Assembly: GCA_021826835.1 (NCBI GenBank)
Contig: JAKAYH010000079.1
Coordinates: 1-8,318 of the forward strand
DNA from: Thermoplasmata archaeon
GTDB lineage: Archaea; Thermoplasmatota; Thermoplasmata; Thermoplasmatales; Thermoplasmataceae
Length of the DNA: 8,318 nt
Direction of reading: 5' to 3'
The first letter of the stretch is position 1. Each line of letters begins with the position of its first letter. Shown here in pieces: positions 6,654-8,318 of this stretch. The position numbers and the translations under genes were made by a program. The notes below the pieces were generated by a model. The model had not been told where the DNA came from. It saw only the letters and a program-made list of their open reading frames with translations, and ran no database searches.

Positions 6654-7124
6654 GTGAAAAGAGGATATCTTCGCATATGGGTTACGGAAAACTTTACATG
6701 GACTTCCTTCAGAAGAAGCATGGATTATATTGGCGATGAAGGGAAGATCAACATTCTTATCTCAGACGGGATAATTTTAACAGGACAGCACCTGAAAATG
6801 CTTCAGGGCAGGGAGGTGTTCATTCAACGTGTATTAACTTCTTACCAGCTCGTTCGCATACTCAGGGAACAATACATAGAAAAGGCGGTGTTATTCATAT
6901 TTTCAAGGGTGTCAGATGAATGGGATCTTGTAATGATAGAAACCATACTTGAATCGCTCAGGATAAAGTCATCAATTCAGGGTTCACGCATAATTTTTAA
7001 TGTAATTGGAAAGGCAGGCAAGCTAAAATATTTCATGAAGTCAGCCGAGCTGGCCATGGCAGGTATAACAACAGAGGAGGGTCATATATGGGAAGATCGA
7101 CAACCACTTCAAGGCAGGCTGTAG
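6654..7124 (+). CDS. RadA/RecA-family protein with degenerate ATPase motifs (PolB2-associated)
   Basis: A 156-residue protein, far shorter than RadA (over 300 residues) and matching only the ATPase core. By eye, LRIWVTENFTWTSF (6-19) sits where RecA-type proteins have the Walker A loop, but the Gly-rich GKT is gone. ILISDGIILTGQHLKM (34-49) matches the strand that in RadA/RadB ends in Asp-Thr-Glu-Gly. REVFIQRVLTSYQLVRIL (53-70) matches the very typical F-x-R-x-F-T-S-x-Q-L segment. AVLFIFSRVSDEWDL (78-92) replaces the Walker B strand without its acidic residue. It is therefore probably a non-ATP-hydrolysing structural relative. The GTG start is preceded in frame by a stop at 6630 and no better start; ATG at residue 23 would give 134 residues. 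First of three coupled genes ending in a family B polymerase, the known arrangement of archaeal PolB2. It probably acts as a partner or recruiter of that polymerase (inference). Confidence 0.7.
   Translation: MKRGYLRIWVTENFTWTSFRRSMDYIGDEGKINILISDGIILTGQHLKMLQGREVFIQRVLTSYQLVRILREQYIEKAVLFIFSRVSDEWDLVMIETILESLRIKSSIQGSRIIFNVIGKAGKLKYFMKSAELAMAGITTEEGHIWEDRQPLQGRL
7076..7080 (+). promoter_or_regulatory. Ribosome binding site of the 74-residue gene
   Basis: GGAGG (within GAGGAGGG) ends seven bases before ATG 7088, inside the 3' end of the RadA-like gene. It fixes the start of the small gene and the 37-base overlap between the two frames, and is strong evidence that the small frame is translated. 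Confidence 0.75.
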
Positions 7125-7312
7125 AGGCACTATGTTCAAGGATCGCCTCTTCAAAGGATTCCATGAGAAAGGAAGATCTGCAGGTGCTCGAAGAGTTGAT
7201 GATCATGGGCAGGAAACATGCCGGAGAACTATCTGCAGGAGATATTGAAGCAGAACTCAGGTTTGTCATTTCCATACTCATGGAGATAATAAAGCTGCTT
7301 GACAGAGGATAA
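7088..7312 (+). CDS. Small helical protein of the PolB2 operon, function unknown
   Basis: A 74-residue protein with no recognised domain. After a Ser/Thr-rich start (residues 1-8) the sequence is predicted almost wholly helical: about 9-22, 27-45 and 50-72, the last strongly amphipathic with Ile, Leu and Val on one face. There is no membrane segment, cysteine cluster or signal peptide. It has a perfect GGAGG seven bases upstream, overlaps the RadA-like gene by 37 bases, and stops one base before the polymerase ATG, so the three proteins are likely made together. PolB2 operons are known to contain one additional uncharacterised small protein besides the inactivated RadA; this fits that slot. 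Helical adaptor or DNA-binding roles are possible but not shown. Confidence 0.75.
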   Translation: MGRSTTTSRQAVEALCSRIASSKDSMRKEDLQVLEELMIMGRKHAGELSAGDIEAELRFVISILMEIIKLLDRG

Positions 7313-7313
7313 A

Positions 7314-8318
7314 ATGATCATCAATGCCACAGGAACAGACAGAATAACTCTATGGAAACTCATTGGGGGGAAGATTGAAAAAACAATGTACCGGAATTAT
7401 TCCAATATATTCATTTCCGGAGACAAATACGATCTGGAATTCCTGTCGAGGCAGTTTGACGCATCTCATTGGATCGACTATGCATGGGTTGAAGCACGGG
7501 ACATATTTGGAAACATGAAAGGGATCAATGTAACAGTGAGACCGTCAATGGAGAGGGAAATCATAAGGATCGTTCAATATTGTGGATATGGAAGGAAATT
7601 TTCCGTGTTCAATGCCGCCATAGATCCGGTTCTAAGATTCATGGCACAGAATAAACTCAAATTTTTTCTTAAACCTTCATTATATGATCCTGATCCATAT
7701 ATACCAACAGCTCAAATAACCATAAGAGAGGAAAAATCCGGAGAATTTTCCGGAGCCATAATAAACGGATCGGTAGAAAGGAATCCCAGGAATGCAATGG
7801 AACGCATAAGTTCTGCCATAGATGATTCAACAGTAATTGTATATGATAATCATCTTGGCACTTTTTACAGATTTCTGCTGAGGATGGAAAATGCGGGATA
7901 TAAACTCCCCGGGATAAGAAAGGATACTGGCGGCACTTATGAATCATATGGACAGGTGCATTATACCCCTGATCGGGTGAGAATAAATGGTAAAATCTGC
8001 ATAAGTCAATCGTCAATGATTTATTCTGAGAGCGGCATGGATGGAATTTATGAAATATCGAAAATATCATCGCTGAATCCTGAAACGGCATCAAATGTCA
8101 CTCCCGGTACAGCCGTTTCGTCAATGGAGATATATAATGCCATTTCATCGGGCATACTTGTTACGGCTTTCAAAGACGATCATGAAAAGGAAAAAACTAT
8201 TGAAACACTTTTTGCAACAGACAAGGGCGGGTTTGTGCTGCAGCCTGATCCGGGAATATATGAAAACATATACGAAATTGACTTCTCATCCATGTATCCT
8301 ACTATAATTGTTAATTAC
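7314..8318 (+). CDS. Family B DNA polymerase, PolB2-like (3' partial, runs off the window)
   Basis: 335 codons are open from ATG 7314 to the edge without a stop. GAGG (7305-7308) lies five bases before the ATG. The N-terminal domain contains FNAAIDPVLRFM (99-110), matching the N-x-D-I-P-x-x-x-x-Y-L segment of archaeal family B polymerases. The exonuclease domain is recognisable but its metal ligands look lost: ITIREE (135-140) replaces the Exo I D-I-E; at Exo II the expected Y-N-x-x-x-F-D is Y177-D178 with G182-T183 in place of Phe-Asp; and the Exo III Y-x-x-x-D has Ser278. Polymerase motif A, DFSSMYPTII (323-332), is intact with the catalytic Asp323. Motifs B and C and the thumb lie beyond the window. 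Partner genes and the dead exonuclease point to PolB2, not the replicative PolB3. A role in damage tolerance or repair without proofreading is inferred. Confidence 0.88.
   Translation, partial: MIINATGTDRITLWKLIGGKIEKTMYRNYSNIFISGDKYDLEFLSRQFDASHWIDYAWVEARDIFGNMKGINVTVRPSMEREIIRIVQYCGYGRKFSVFNAAIDPVLRFMAQNKLKFFLKPSLYDPDPYIPTAQITIREEKSGEFSGAIINGSVERNPRNAMERISSAIDDSTVIVYDNHLGTFYRFLLRMENAGYKLPGIRKDTGGTYESYGQVHYTPDRVRINGKICISQSSMIYSESGMDGIYEISKISSLNPETASNVTPGTAVSSMEIYNAISSGILVTAFKDDHEKEKTIETLFATDKGGFVLQPDPGIYENIYEIDFSSMYPTIIVNY

Noticed and set aside
7033..7281. 82-codon - strand open frame
   Set aside because: Antisense to the RadA-like and 74-residue genes, which have a strong ribosome binding site and operon context.
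7669..8307. 141-codon - strand and 70-codon + strand open frames
   Set aside because: Both are shadows of the polymerase gene, whose frame is open from 7314 to the edge and carries motif A.
7314..8318. Polymerase as the replicative PolB3 or as a casposon/viral protein-primed PolB
   Set aside because: The broken exonuclease motifs argue against PolB3. No casposase, terminal protein or inverted repeats are near, and the RadA-like partner fits PolB2.

Overview
The window looks like chromosomal DNA of a Euryarchaeon, most likely of the Thermoplasmatales or relatives. Archaeal marks are TATA-like boxes about 25-30 bases before start codons with little or no leader, an arginyl-tRNA synthetase with the archaeal STRKG signature, a GHMP-type archaeal shikimate kinase, a FUN14-like small membrane protein and a family B DNA polymerase. 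The DNA is AT-rich, with mostly AGA/AGG arginine codons. The order is a guess from gene content; no rRNA or other taxonomic marker is present.

Layout. Bases 1-98 hold the last 31 codons of a + strand gene with a Lys/Pro/Thr-rich tail, followed by a T-rich terminator-like stretch. argS lies on the - strand (145-1848). It shares an 85-bp divergent promoter region with a tightly packed + strand shikimate operon, aroB-aroE-aroK-aroA (1934-5943). Together these four enzymes carry out four of the steps from DAHP toward chorismate. The dehydratase (aroD), aroC and DAHP synthase genes are not in the window. A convergent, apparently leaderless - strand gene (5994-6302) encodes a small FUN14-like membrane protein. 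Then come about 350 bp without a convincing gene.

The most interesting part is 6654 to the right edge. Three tightly coupled + strand genes encode a short RadA/RecA-like protein with eroded Walker motifs, a 74-residue helical protein of unknown function, and the N-terminal 335 residues of a family B DNA polymerase. The polymerase's three exonuclease motifs are degraded, but its polymerase motif A is intact. This matches the archaeal PolB2 operon (PolB2 + inactivated RadA-family protein + one uncharacterised protein), which has been suggested to act in DNA repair or damage tolerance and resembles in logic the bacterial ImuA-ImuB-DnaE2 mutasome. The polymerase gene is cut by the window edge, so motif B, motif C and the thumb cannot be judged.
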